Part shown: in pieces, positions 63,954 to 64,000 of the stretch
Numbering within the stretch: the stretch's first letter is position 1
Layout of the letters: each line of letters opens with the position of its first letter
Source: UBA2033 sp035345875
Lineage (GTDB): Bacteria > Spirochaetota > Leptospiria > Leptospirales > Leptospiraceae
Assembly: GCA_035345875.1 (NCBI GenBank)
Contig: DAORDH010000010.1
Coordinates: forward strand, 1 to 64,000
DNA: 64,000 nt
Reading direction: 5' to 3'
The notes under the pieces: model-generated
Seen by the model: only the letters and a program-made list of their open reading frames with translations
What the model was told of the DNA's origin: nothing
Database searches by the model: none
Translations under genes and position numbers: made by a program

Positions 63954-64000
63954 TCTATCGTATTCGTCTTGGGATTTAGAGCATTAAAATGAGAAATTAT

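Overview
This is an AT-rich chromosomal segment from a spirochaete, most likely of the Leptospirales. That placement is an inference from three things: the low GC content, the frequent TTG and GTG starts, and the gene content. The content includes the cluster rpsB-tsf-pyrH-frr-uppS-cdsA-dxr-rseP-proS, many secreted or membrane proteins of unknown function, and a PAS/GAF hybrid sensor kinase. No database search was possible, so every name rests on motifs read by eye.

Layout. 1-7.4 kb: the end of a possibly frameshifted outer-membrane-like gene, a small regulator, feoAB, a UbiB-like kinase and an orphan protein resembling the XPB/Ssl2 accessory domain. 7.7-11.7 kb: tRNA-Ala, a secreted aromatic-rich protein, an Mla-type ABC permease and ATPase, and a pseudouridine synthase. 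11.8-15 kb: palindromic intergenic elements, a 2OG-oxygenase-like gene, a catalase-like gene broken by one in-frame TAA, and a glutathione peroxidase. 15-26 kb: DUF445, acpP-rnc-nudix-aroB-mscS, an acyl-CoA dehydrogenase-like gene, a Ser/Thr kinase with MORN repeats and a large sensor kinase. 26-42.5 kb: the translation, lipid and isoprenoid cluster, then trpBA, an adenylate cyclase, dxs and a TPR protein.

43.1-62.9 kb is a complete type III-B CRISPR-Cas island. The interference operon is cas6-cmr1-cas10-cmr3-CARF-cmr4-cmr5-cmr6, followed by a predicted lipoprotein, a Csx20-like putative ring nuclease and a WYL regulator. Spacing is tight, with several ATGA overlaps. Next come an antisense GHKL-ATPase/STAS-like gene, a small membrane protein, a large TerB-DnaJ-SH3 membrane protein abutting cas1, then cas1, cas2, a leader and the array. 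Cas10 keeps the GGDD cyclase motif but has no visible HD nuclease domain. Immunity should therefore rely on Cmr RNA cleavage plus cyclic oligoadenylate signalling. The CARF protein would be the effector (its C-terminus looks RelE-like) and the Csx20-like protein the candidate off-switch.

The array has 30 intact 37-bp repeats with spacers of 37-43 bp. The most unusual structure in the window is at its distal end. Four consecutive repeats are each interrupted at the same internal point by a related, GC-richer insert of about 140 bp. This makes composite repeats of about 185 bp that are still separated by different spacers of 38-40 bp. Either a composite repeat was copied during spacer acquisition or an element inserted repeatedly at one site in the repeat. 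The window closes with a TM2-domain protein. A dispersed family of intergenic palindromes (core ACCACCGAT...GACGATG...CACCGATA) occurs near 35.4, 42.6 and 53.9 kb, with possible relatives at 14.2-14.4 kb.
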